Of a stretch of DNA of 41,050 nt, positions 32,392-39,246 are shown one piece after another. This DNA comes from an uncultured Collinsella sp. (GTDB taxonomy: Bacteria; Actinomycetota; Coriobacteriia; Coriobacteriales; Coriobacteriaceae): the NCBI GenBank assembly GCA_902494765.1, contig CABUUK010000011.1, positions 1-41,050 on the forward strand. Direction: 5' to 3'. The position numbers and the translations under genes were made by a program. The first letter of the stretch is position 1. Each line of letters begins with the position of its first letter. The notes under the pieces are model-generated. The model saw only the letters and a list, made by a program, of their open reading frames with translations, ran no database searches and had not been told where the DNA came from.

Positions 32392-32467
32392 TTCGGCCGA
32401 TAAACAGACCGAGTTCGATAGCCGCAATCAACAACGCCAATAACGAAATAACATCGCTTACGTTCAT
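32384..32467 (-). CDS. 27-residue membrane peptide, type I toxin-like
   Basis: ATG at 32467, stop TAG at 32384-32386. The peptide begins MNVSDVISLLALLIAAIEL and ends with a basic tail (IGRMK): one membrane helix, the design of small holin-like type I toxins (TxpA/Hol_Tox group). The ribosome site AAGGGA sits inside a perfect six-base stem, TCCCTT/AAGGGA at 32474-32488 with a three-base loop, as in toxins whose translation is held back. A convergent RNA candidate covers its 3' end. Toxicity is inferred from form only; a harmless small membrane protein is the alternative. Confidence 0.6.
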   Translation of the reverse strand: MNVSDVISLLALLIAAIELGLFIGRMK

Positions 32468-32473
32468 ACCAAA

Positions 32474-32488
32474 TCCCTTCTAAAGGGA
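32474..32488 (-). promoter_or_regulatory. Stem hiding the ribosome site of the 27-residue gene
   Basis: TCCCTT and AAGGGA pair perfectly around a three-base loop; on the minus strand the AAGGGA arm is the ribosome-binding site, about seven bases before the ATG. Confidence 0.55.
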
Positions 32489-32529
32489 GTTGGCCCATCC
32501 GTGCTCCATAACAGTAGTCTAACGCAAAA

Positions 32530-32563
32530 TGCAGGTAATAGGAACACTTGTTCGTATTACCTG
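32530..32563. terminator. Terminator of the aldehyde/alcohol dehydrogenase operon
   Basis: Ten-base perfect arms GCAGGTAATA and TATTACCTGC with an inner GAAC/GTTC pair. On the minus strand ATTTTGCG follows; on the plus strand GCCCTTTTCT follows, so it may act in both directions. Confidence 0.7.
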
Positions 32564-32572
32564 CGCCCTTTT

Positions 32573-33952
32573 CTAATGCACAAACATGCGCACGAATTTG
32601 TGCTTCCAGCTTGCGTAGGGCGCATACCGAAACGGCACGTCCAGCCAGGTTGCCTTGTTCACGATGCTCTTCTTGTGGCTAAACGTATCGAAGCTCTCGC
32701 GGACATGGTACTGCCCCATACCGCTCGCGCCCATGCCGCCAAAGCCCATATGGCTCGTAGCCAAGTGCATGATGGTGTCGTTGACGCAGCCGCCGCCAAA
32801 GGGCACGTAGCGCACAAAGCGCTGTTGAACCGTACGGTCCTGGCTAAAGATATACAGGGCCAGCGGCGTTGGACGATCCGTAATAAACGCTTCGGCCTCG
32901 TCTAGGCTCTCAAACGTCAGCACCGGCAAGATGGGGCCGAAAATCTCCTCCTGCATCACGGCGTCATCGGGAGTCACGCCGTCTAGGATCGTCGGCTCAA
33001 TCTTGAGCGACGACTCGCGCGCCGTGCCTCCCAGCACGACCTTATCGGGATCGATCAGCCCGCGCACGCGCGCAAAATGCTTGGCGTTGACGATATGCCC
33101 GTAGTCCTCGTTATCGAGCGGATGCTCGCCAAACATACGGCGGGCCTCTTCCCTGATGAGGTCCAGCAGCTCGTCGTGCACGCGCGCATCGACCAGCAGG
33201 TAGTCGGGCGCCACGCAGGTCTGCCCCACGTTGAGCCATTTACCAAAGGCGATACGCCGCGCCGCAACCTTCAAGTTTGCCGTCGCATCCACGATGCAGG
33301 GGCTCTTGCCGCCCAGCTCAAGCGTCACGGGCGTGAGGTTTTTACTCGCGCGCTCCATGACGAGCTTGCCGACCGGAACGCTACCGGTAAAGAAGATCTT
33401 GTCCCAGCACTCATCGAGCAACGCTTCGTTCTCGGCGCGCCCGCCCTCGACAACCGTCACCAGGCGCGGATCAAATGCCTCTTCACAGATTTGCTTGAGC
33501 ACCGCGCTCGATGCCGGAGCATAGGCACTCGGCTTGATGACCACGGTATTGCCCGCGGCAAGGGCGCCGGCGAGCGGCTCGAGTGTTAGCAAAAACGGGT
33601 AGTTCCACGGAGCCATGATGAGCGTGACGCCATAGGGCACGGCTTGCGTTTTGCACGCGCTCACGGCGTTGGCAAGGTCACACGGACGCAGGCGCGGACG
33701 ACTCCATCGAGCCACGTGAGCGATCTGATGACGAATCTCGGAAAGCGACGTGCCGATCTCGCACATATATGCCTCGTCATGCGACTTTCCCAAATCGGTC
33801 TTGAGTGCATGGGCAATATCGGCCTCGTGCGCCCGTACCGCATCGCGTAAACTCACGAGCGCGCGACGTCGGGCATCAACATCAAACGTAGCGTGCGTTT
33901 TAAAGTAAGTGCGCTGATCGCCGACGATGCGCGCAATTTCCTCGGTGTTCAT
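32573..33952 (-). CDS. Class 3-like aldehyde dehydrogenase
   Basis: A 459-residue NAD(P)-dependent aldehyde dehydrogenase with catalytic C246 in GQTCVAPDY, general base E212 in LELGGKSP and cofactor-binding K140 in VVIKPSAYAP. The short N-terminus, the FTGSVPVGK loop and the C-terminal GGGCVNDTIMHLA..GFGGMGASGMGQYHG-like segment match the ALDH3/coniferyl-aldehyde group, which oxidises medium-chain or aromatic aldehydes. The ATG at 33952 follows the alcohol dehydrogenase stop by nine bases with GGAGGG between, so both are made from one transcript. Alcohol to aldehyde to acid, or the reverse as a redox sink, is the likely joint job. Confidence 0.88.
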   Translation of the reverse strand: MNTEEIARIVGDQRTYFKTHATFDVDARRRALVSLRDAVRAHEADIAHALKTDLGKSHDEAYMCEIGTSLSEIRHQIAHVARWSRPRLRPCDLANAVSACKTQAVPYGVTLIMAPWNYPFLLTLEPLAGALAAGNTVVIKPSAYAPASSAVLKQICEEAFDPRLVTVVEGGRAENEALLDECWDKIFFTGSVPVGKLVMERASKNLTPVTLELGGKSPCIVDATANLKVAARRIAFGKWLNVGQTCVAPDYLLVDARVHDELLDLIREEARRMFGEHPLDNEDYGHIVNAKHFARVRGLIDPDKVVLGGTARESSLKIEPTILDGVTPDDAVMQEEIFGPILPVLTFESLDEAEAFITDRPTPLALYIFSQDRTVQQRFVRYVPFGGGCVNDTIMHLATSHMGFGGMGASGMGQYHVRESFDTFSHKKSIVNKATWLDVPFRYAPYASWKHKFVRMFVH

Positions 33953-33961
33953 GGCACCCTC

Positions 33962-35182
33962 CTAGTTCTCGTCCTCAAACATACCACCCGCGACGACCTC
34001 GTACATACGCTCGAGCTCCAAGCGGTCCATCAAAAGCGGAACGGGGTACAGCGGATTGGCCTCGGCATCGGCATGCGCCGCCATCTCGGGAATGTCGGAG
34101 CGGCGAATGCCCGAGACATATTTGGGGATTCCCAGGATCTCGTTCATGCGGTCGACCCAATCGAAAAAGGCCTCGGCCGCAAGACTATCCTGCGCGGTAG
34201 CCGGCGCAATGCCCGCCATGCGAGCAAGATCGGCAAGCTTGGGGGCGGCGGCGTCACCATAAGCGCGAAGCATGTGCGGCAGGATGATCGCGTTGGCCAA
34301 ACCGTGCGGAATTCCGTATCGGCCGCCCAGACTGTGCGCGATGGCATGCACATATCCGACATAGGAGCGGGTAAACGCAACGCCCGCCTTATACGCCGCC
34401 GAAAGCATATTGCGACGAGCGCGCATGTCGTCACCATGCTCATAGGCCTCGAGCAAATTGTCGTGGATAAGCTGCACCGCCTGTCGCGCCATCTTGCGCG
34501 TATAGGGCGTGGTGCTTCGCCCGATAAAGGCCTCAACGGCATGCGTCAGGGCGTCCATGCCCGTCTGCCCCGTAATGGAAGCGGGCAAGCCGCACGTAAA
34601 CTCGGGGTCGTGGACTGTAAAACGCGGGATGAGCACAAAGTCGTTAATGGGGTATTTGTAGTGCGTCCCGTCATCGGTAATTACCGCCGCAAGCGTGACT
34701 TCGCTTCCCGTACCGGCGGTAGTGGGAACGGCGATGAGCAGCGGCAGGCGACGATGAATCCGCAGCAGGCCGCGCATCTTGTTGATGGGCTTGTTTGGCT
34801 GCGCAATGCGTGCGTCCACGCCCTTGGCACAGTCCATGGCCGAGCCACCGCCAAAGCCGATAATGGCCTGGCAGGCGCTCTCTCGATACAGGGACGCCGC
34901 TTCTTCCACGTTTGAAACCGTGGGGTTTGCACGCGTTTCGGCATAGACCGTAACGCCAATCCCCCTGGATGCGAGCGCCGTCTCAAGCGGTGCCGTGAGC
35001 CCCAGACGGGCAATGCCGGGATCCGTCACGATAAGGACCTTCTGGATCGAGCGCTTTTGAAGCACCGCGGGCACATCCTCGGCATGCTCTAAAATGCGCG
35101 GCTCGGTATAGGGCAGGATCGGCAATGCAATGCGAAAAACCGTCTGATATGTTCGGCACCAGGCACGACGGGCTAGATGCAT
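33962..35182 (-). CDS. Iron-containing alcohol dehydrogenase
   Basis: A 406-residue group III (iron-dependent) alcohol dehydrogenase. NAD binding: GFGGGSAMDCAKG at 109-121 and PTTAGTGSEVT near 153-163. Metal ligands lie in MDALTHAVEAF and HAIAHSLGGRYGIPHGLANA with a further His in PEMAAHADA near 370. A basic N-terminus of about 20 residues (MHLARRAWCRTYQTVFRIA) precedes the usual start and could be a real extension. GGAG lies eight bases before the ATG. It is the first gene of the operon with the aldehyde dehydrogenase. Two operator-like palindromes flank its promoter region. Confidence 0.88.
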   Translation of the reverse strand: MHLARRAWCRTYQTVFRIALPILPYTEPRILEHAEDVPAVLQKRSIQKVLIVTDPGIARLGLTAPLETALASRGIGVTVYAETRANPTVSNVEEAASLYRESACQAIIGFGGGSAMDCAKGVDARIAQPNKPINKMRGLLRIHRRLPLLIAVPTTAGTGSEVTLAAVITDDGTHYKYPINDFVLIPRFTVHDPEFTCGLPASITGQTGMDALTHAVEAFIGRSTTPYTRKMARQAVQLIHDNLLEAYEHGDDMRARRNMLSAAYKAGVAFTRSYVGYVHAIAHSLGGRYGIPHGLANAIILPHMLRAYGDAAAPKLADLARMAGIAPATAQDSLAAEAFFDWVDRMNEILGIPKYVSGIRRSDIPEMAAHADAEANPLYPVPLLMDRLELERMYEVVAGGMFEDEN

Positions 35183-35201
35183 AAAGGAAACTCCTTCATT
35201 T

Positions 35202-35215
35202 GTTGATAGATCAAC
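35202..35215. promoter_or_regulatory. Operator-like palindrome 1
   Basis: GTTGAT-AG-ATCAAC is a perfect palindrome with a two-base centre. It lies just downstream of a TACAAT -10 candidate (minus strand, 35234-35229), where a repressor would block transcription of the alcohol dehydrogenase operon. Confidence 0.55.
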
Positions 35216-35228
35216 ATTTGCTCGACCG

Positions 35229-35234
35229 ATTGTA
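35229..35234 (-). promoter_or_regulatory. Likely -10 of the alcohol dehydrogenase operon
   Basis: TACAAT on the minus strand, about 47 bases before the ATG and between the two palindromes. No strong -35 is seen at the ideal distance; TTGCAA lies 22 bases upstream, which would favour an activator or poor spacing. Confidence 0.4.
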
Positions 35235-35265
35235 CTCAGCGGCGTCCGTATATGACTTGCAAACC

Positions 35266-35279
35266 GTTAATCAATCAAC
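35266..35279. promoter_or_regulatory. Operator-like palindrome 2
   Basis: GTTAAT-CA-ATCAAC matches the first palindrome at all but one arm base and lies exactly 64 bp from it, about six helix turns. The pair fits the consensus GTTRAT-NN-ATCAAC. Confidence 0.5.
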
Positions 35280-35295
35280 ATCTTCATATCTCAAA

Positions 35296-35323
35296 ATTGT
35301 TTTATTAAAAATCATTCCTAATA
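35296..35323 (+). promoter_or_regulatory. Candidate promoter of the rubrerythrin gene
   Basis: An AT-rich island (35281-35330) holds TTGTTT, a 16-base spacer and TAATAG. The leader of about 110 bases that follows has a seven-base stem CGTCCGG (35373-35379)/CCGGACG (35397-35403). The rest of the 256-base gap 35183-35438 is the adh regulatory region. Confidence 0.4.
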
Positions 35324-35438
35324 GGCTTCACATTTGGTTGCATTTATGGATAATAGAACTCGTCAAGACGCACGTCCGGAGAGGGCCCTTACGGGACCGG
35401 ACGAGCGCACAATCGCCATCGATCGAAAGGATCGAATC

Positions 35439-35999
35439 ATGAAGTTTGTTTGCCCCGTTTGCGGTTATGTGGAAGAGTTCGACGGCGATCAGCTGCCCGA
35501 GGACTTCAAGTGCCCCCAGTGCGGCGTTCCCGGTTCTCGTTTCCTGAAGCAGGAGGAGGGCCAGCTCGAGTGGGCTGCCGAGCACGTCGTGGGCGTCGCC
35601 AAGATGGAGGGCGTCTCTGAGGACATCGTTGCCGACCTGCGCGCCAACTTTGAGGGCGAGTGCTCCGAGGTCGGTATGTACCTGGCCATGGCTCGCGTCG
35701 CTCATCGCGAGGGCTATCCCGAGATCGGCCTGTACTGGGAGAAGGCTGCCCACGAGGAGGCCGAGCACGCCGCCAAGTTCGCTGAGCTCCTGGGCGAGGT
35801 CGTGACCGACTCTACCAAGAAGAACCTCGAGATGCGCGTTGAGGCCGAGAACGGCGCCACCGCCGGCAAGACCGATCTTGCCAAGCGTGCCAAGGCCGCC
35901 GGCCTCGATGCCATCCACGACACCGTGCACGAGATGGCTCGCGACGAGGCCCGCCACGGCAAGGCTTTCGCCGGCCTGCTCAAGCGCTACTTTGGCTAA
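35439..35999 (+). CDS. Reverse rubrerythrin (rubredoxin domain first)
   Basis: A 186-residue non-haem iron peroxidase. An N-terminal rubredoxin-like domain binds one iron with C5, C8, C25 and C28 (FVCPVCGY, FKCPQCGVP), and a four-helix ferritin-like domain follows with the diiron ligands in GECSEVG, AHEEAEH (about 104-110) and ARDEARHG near 168. This domain order is the reverse of classical rubrerythrin and is typical of anaerobes, where the protein reduces hydrogen peroxide with electrons from NADH. AAAGGA precedes the ATG; the longer open frame is leader. Codons are strongly biased to GCC, GAG and CTG, pointing to high expression. Confidence 0.92.
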   Translation: MKFVCPVCGYVEEFDGDQLPEDFKCPQCGVPGSRFLKQEEGQLEWAAEHVVGVAKMEGVSEDIVADLRANFEGECSEVGMYLAMARVAHREGYPEIGLYWEKAAHEEAEHAAKFAELLGEVVTDSTKKNLEMRVEAENGATAGKTDLAKRAKAAGLDAIHDTVHEMARDEARHGKAFAGLLKRYFG

Positions 36000-36033
36000 G
36001 CCAACCGCCTGAGACATAACCTCAAGCTCGATG

Positions 36034-36065
36034 AGGCCCGGACCGTATTGGTTCGGGCCTTTTTC
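36034..36065 (+). terminator. Terminator of the rubrerythrin gene
   Basis: AGGCCCGGACC pairs with GGTTCGGGCCT (one G-U) around GTATT, followed by TTTTTC. A textbook intrinsic terminator. Confidence 0.9.
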
Positions 36066-36130
36066 GTGCCTCACGAACTTGTTAACTCCCTGAAATAGAA
36101 CCGTCTTCGGCATTGGCTTCTCGTCAAAAA

Positions 36131-36253
36131 CTAAGTGAGTAGACTTTTTGGAACTTGCCGAGCACACCATCCATATCACTTTATAAAGCCGCAGGTAAAT
36201 GCCTTGTTGCAAAACGACCTAGTCGCCAAAGTGCCAAAAGTCTACTCACTTAG
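36131..36253. repeat. 123-bp inverted-end dispersed repeat, copy 2
   Basis: Same start and end as copy 1 and the same length. It aligns without gaps to copy 3, and the last 30 bases (GTCGCCAAAGTGCC then the arm) are identical. The right arm overlaps the last codons of the nuclease-like gene at 36242. Confidence 0.88.
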
Positions 36254-37369
36254 ATTCGCAGCCGTCCACGATCGAGCCATTTTGTGTCTAACGGGCATCT
36301 TTCCGTCGATTACTCCCAATTTTGTCCAGTCAATGAATAGTTCAGACCGGAGTAATATCTCAGCCCTTTGCTCATCCGAGCTTTTATCACGATATTCAGC
36401 ATCGAGCATCCTGCATATGGCCTTAACGATCGCACGGAATCTATCCTCATCCGATATCTGTCTGTGTGTCAGGAGAAGCACATCGTAGCCCATGGCCTGA
36501 AGGGCCGTCATGCGGTCAGCGTCACGCAAGCCATCCCCTGCGCGTCCGTGCGAGGCCTTTCCCTGACATTCAATGGCCACCTGTCGCCTACCGTCCGGTG
36601 AAGAAAGAAGTAGGTCGATATATACACGGGACTTTCCCACAATCGCTCGAGCACTTGTGCCTAGCATCACTTCAACATTAAGCTCTATGTCGCAAAAACC
36701 TTCGCCTCCCAGGGATCGCGGCAGTGCAAGTAGCAAATACGCCTCGACCTCAAAAGGCGACGCGGCACCCAATGGAACGAGTTGCGATACCGCCATAAAT
36801 CTATTGCCGTAACGCATCCCGCAAACATCTGAACAAAAACGGTCAAGGTCTCCGCCCAAAACCAAAGCGTCTCGACGCCATAAATTTGAGGCGGTGCCGT
36901 CCTCGGACGGGCAGCGCACCCAACCGAACGTTGTCGAAATCGCGCCCGAATCAATTGCACGCGAAAGCTCCGCCTCAAGTGCCGCCGGCAGGGCACACAC
37001 CGCAAACAAGCCACACATCTCCGCCAATACCAAAAGAAGCTGAAGATCCGTCAGATGCCGTGACATGATGAATGCCGTCAGTAGAGGAGACGTAATCAAA
37101 AATCCATGCTCCGTTTCCAGCACGGATTCCCTGGGGAGCTCACCAAGGAACAGCCGCTGCCTAATGCTGGTAGGACAAGTCCGCTTGTTTCTCGACCGAA
37201 CCAATGTATACAACGGAAAGCCGAGCGCAACCGCAGCAGTCGGGTTACGGGCGAGATCATATCGCTGCCGGTCTTCTTCCGGCCGTGGAAGCGGCGGACA
37301 CAAAGCGCGAACCTGAGGGGGCAAACGCCAGTACCTAAAAGCCGATATGTCACAAAGTAGATCCTTCAT
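36242..37369 (-). CDS. Nuclease-like protein with AbiEi/DUF559-type layout
   Basis: About 375 residues, not a named family to me. The N-terminal part (DISAFRYWRLPPQV ... GELPRESVLETEHGFLITSPLLTAFIMSRHLTDLQLL) recalls AbiEi-like proteins, and the C-terminal part (VYIDLLLSSPDGRRQVAIECQGKASH ... RDADRMTALQAMGYDVLLLTHRQI) has the D ... E-x-Q and closing strand of DUF559/Vsr-type PD-(D/E)XK domains. The usual catalytic lysine is a glutamine, so activity is uncertain. I chose ATG at 37369; a GTG two codons upstream is possible and no clear ribosome site is seen. The stop and preceding LSE codons lie in copy 2 of the 123-bp repeat, and copy 3 lies upstream, so the gene is bracketed by direct copies. 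Confidence 0.65.
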   Translation of the reverse strand: MKDLLCDISAFRYWRLPPQVRALCPPLPRPEEDRQRYDLARNPTAAVALGFPLYTLVRSRNKRTCPTSIRQRLFLGELPRESVLETEHGFLITSPLLTAFIMSRHLTDLQLLLVLAEMCGLFAVCALPAALEAELSRAIDSGAISTTFGWVRCPSEDGTASNLWRRDALVLGGDLDRFCSDVCGMRYGNRFMAVSQLVPLGAASPFEVEAYLLLALPRSLGGEGFCDIELNVEVMLGTSARAIVGKSRVYIDLLLSSPDGRRQVAIECQGKASHGRAGDGLRDADRMTALQAMGYDVLLLTHRQISDEDRFRAIVKAICRMLDAEYRDKSSDEQRAEILLRSELFIDWTKLGVIDGKMPVRHKMARSWTAANLSE

Positions 37370-37452
37370 AGGCACAGGAAAACACGAATTTCAACCCAGT
37401 CAGTCACGCATTGGCGCGAACGCACCAAAAATGGCACCGAACGGACTGCTAA

Positions 37453-37530
37453 GTTTTCAACAGCCCTCCCCAACTGGCCAAAAGCTTGCCAAGAGCTGGA
37501 CGAAGTTCTGTTGAAAACCCCATTTTTTTC
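37453..37530. repeat. Inverted-repeat element with T-run
   Basis: Eleven-base perfect arms GTTTTCAACAG (37453-37463) and CTGTTGAAAAC (37508-37518) enclose a 44-base loop with inner AACT/AGTT and GGC/GCC pairs. CCCATTTTTTTC follows on the plus strand, so it could end a plus-strand RNA, yet no plus-strand gene precedes it. Confidence 0.5.
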
Positions 37531-37550
37531 GCATGCAAAAGCTTTATGCG

Positions 37551-37673
37551 GCAAGTGAGTAGACTTTTTTGAACATCCCGAGCAGGCCGGTCATCCTGCT
37601 TTTCAAAACCGCAGGTAGATAGCTTGTTACAAAACTGCCTGGTCGCCAAAGTGCCAAAAGTCTACTCACTTAG
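37551..37673. repeat. 123-bp inverted-end dispersed repeat, copy 3
   Basis: Same length and orientation as copy 2; the first two bases differ (GC instead of CT), so the left arm is two bases shorter. The right arm supplies the last three codons and stop of the PLP regulator gene at 37662. Confidence 0.88.
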
Positions 37674-39101
37674 ATTGCAGAGTGCCCCCATTAGCTGCAA
37701 TTCCAAGGTATTAAGCACTTTTGGACTCAAATCGTCATACTGAACAAGAATTTGAGTTGAGTTTTCAGGGACAGATGCGCCATCAGCGCACCAAAAGCAG
37801 TCACTGACATCGACGAACGGGATACTCGAGCGCGTGAGGGCCCGCACAAAAGAGCTTCCACCCGCTCCGCGCTCCGCAACTACGGTGCAGTAAAGGCCCG
37901 CGTCTGCATGCTCGATCGAGACCTCTCCTGCCGGAAATACCTTCCGCACAAGCGCCATCAGGCCATCACGCGCCTCACGAGCACGAACGCGCACGCGGTT
38001 CACATGTCGCTCGTAATCACCCGATTCCAGCAAACGAGCCAAAGCGACCTGGTCAACAGAGCTCACCGACGAGGCGTAGAAACCAAGGTTGCGCCTAAAC
38101 CGCTCCATTAGCTCATCGGGCAACACCATATACGCCAAACGCAACGCCGATGAAAGGCTCTTCGAAAACGTGTTGGTGTAGATAACCGACTGGGCGGCAT
38201 CGATCGATGCGAGCGCGGGAATCGGCTTCCCGGCAAGGCGAAACTCACAATCAAAGTCATCTTCGATGAGATACCGACCTGGTCGCTCGGCGGCCCAGCT
38301 CAGAAGCGCATAGCGACGCGCAATGCTCGTCACAAGGCCGGTCGGATACTGATGGGACGGCATCAGGTGAAGGACATCGGTCCCGCTTTTCTGCAGAGTG
38401 CTCAAGTCCACGCCCTCGTCATCCAACGGGATATGTCGAACTTTGCAGCCCATAGCCTGATAGATACGCGTCAGACGCAAATAGCCCGGGTCCTCAACGG
38501 CATACACCTTGTCGGCTCCAAGCAACTGAACCAACATGGTATCGAGCAGCTGGGCGCCTGCACCGATAACAATGTTGTTGGGGTCGACATTCATGCCCCT
38601 TGTCCCACGCAGATGGTGAGCAATTGCGCGTCGCAGCCGAGCGGTGCCCTGCGCCGGTGCGGGCGAAAAGATTTCGCGCTCATCTTCGGATGCCAGCGTC
38701 GCCCGTAGTGCGCTTTGCCAAAGCCGCGCCGCCTCCAAAGCGGAAGGAGAAAGTGCATCGAACAGCTCGACCTGTCCGTTGACATCATGCGCGCTGAGGC
38801 CCACAGAGACGGTATCTCGGTCGATGCCCTGCGAAGCCAAAGGCAAAACCGGTGCATCCGGAAGCTTGCAAGCGTAGTAGCCACGACGCGGCATTGAGCA
38901 AATATAGCCCTCGGCAAGTAACTGGCTATATGCATTCTCGATGGTAATGACACTGATTCCCAGATGACTGGCAAATGCGCGCTTAGACGGAAGATGCTCC
39001 CCCGCCGCAATACGTCCAGCAACAATATCATCTCGAATTTGCTGGTAAACATACTCATAAAGCGATGCTTCGCCGCGTTTTTCCAAATTGTAGTCAAGCA
39101 T
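37662..39101 (-). CDS. pdxR: MocR/PdxR-type regulator of vitamin B6 synthesis
   Basis: A 479-residue MocR-family regulator: GntR-type winged helix at about 10-80 (YEYVYQQIRDDIVAGRIAAGEHLPSKRAFASHLGIS) joined to an aminotransferase-like domain. PLP-binding K314 is in TNTFSKSLSSALR and the cofactor-contacting DDFDCEFR lies at 281-288. PdxR proteins sense PLP and switch pdxST, which lies divergently next door, so the assignment is firm by context. ATG at 39101 is the first good start; a TTG 11 codons earlier is less likely. Two direct repeats lie in the shared promoter region. The final NLSE and stop come from the 123-bp repeat. Confidence 0.9.
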   Translation of the reverse strand: MLDYNLEKRGEASLYEYVYQQIRDDIVAGRIAAGEHLPSKRAFASHLGISVITIENAYSQLLAEGYICSMPRRGYYACKLPDAPVLPLASQGIDRDTVSVGLSAHDVNGQVELFDALSPSALEAARLWQSALRATLASEDEREIFSPAPAQGTARLRRAIAHHLRGTRGMNVDPNNIVIGAGAQLLDTMLVQLLGADKVYAVEDPGYLRLTRIYQAMGCKVRHIPLDDEGVDLSTLQKSGTDVLHLMPSHQYPTGLVTSIARRYALLSWAAERPGRYLIEDDFDCEFRLAGKPIPALASIDAAQSVIYTNTFSKSLSSALRLAYMVLPDELMERFRRNLGFYASSVSSVDQVALARLLESGDYERHVNRVRVRAREARDGLMALVRKVFPAGEVSIEHADAGLYCTVVAERGAGGSSFVRALTRSSIPFVDVSDCFWCADGASVPENSTQILVQYDDLSPKVLNTLELQLMGALCNLSE

Positions 39102-39112
39102 GAGTTTGCCAC

Positions 39113-39156
39113 CTGACCTTATCGAGCTGTTCAATCTGGTATTAGGCTGACCTTAT
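39113..39156. promoter_or_regulatory. Direct repeats in the pdxR-pdxS intergenic region
   Basis: CTGACCTTAT occurs at 39113-39122 and again at 39147-39156, same orientation, 34 bp apart. MocR/PdxR regulators are known to bind direct repeats beside their own gene, so these are the likely operator. Confidence 0.55.
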
Positions 39157-39246
39157 TATTATCTCGAAAACTGAGTATTTTGCCATACCCAGCTCCCCGA
39201 TAGGATGTTCCGTCAAGCAATGCACATGCCAACCAAGGGAGCAACC

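Noticed and set aside
36135..36488. Open frame starting MSRLF at the left arm of repeat copy 2 (a similar one begins near copy 1)
   Set aside because: The shared start is just the repeat arm read in frame; the remainder is unrelated and antisense to the nuclease-like gene.
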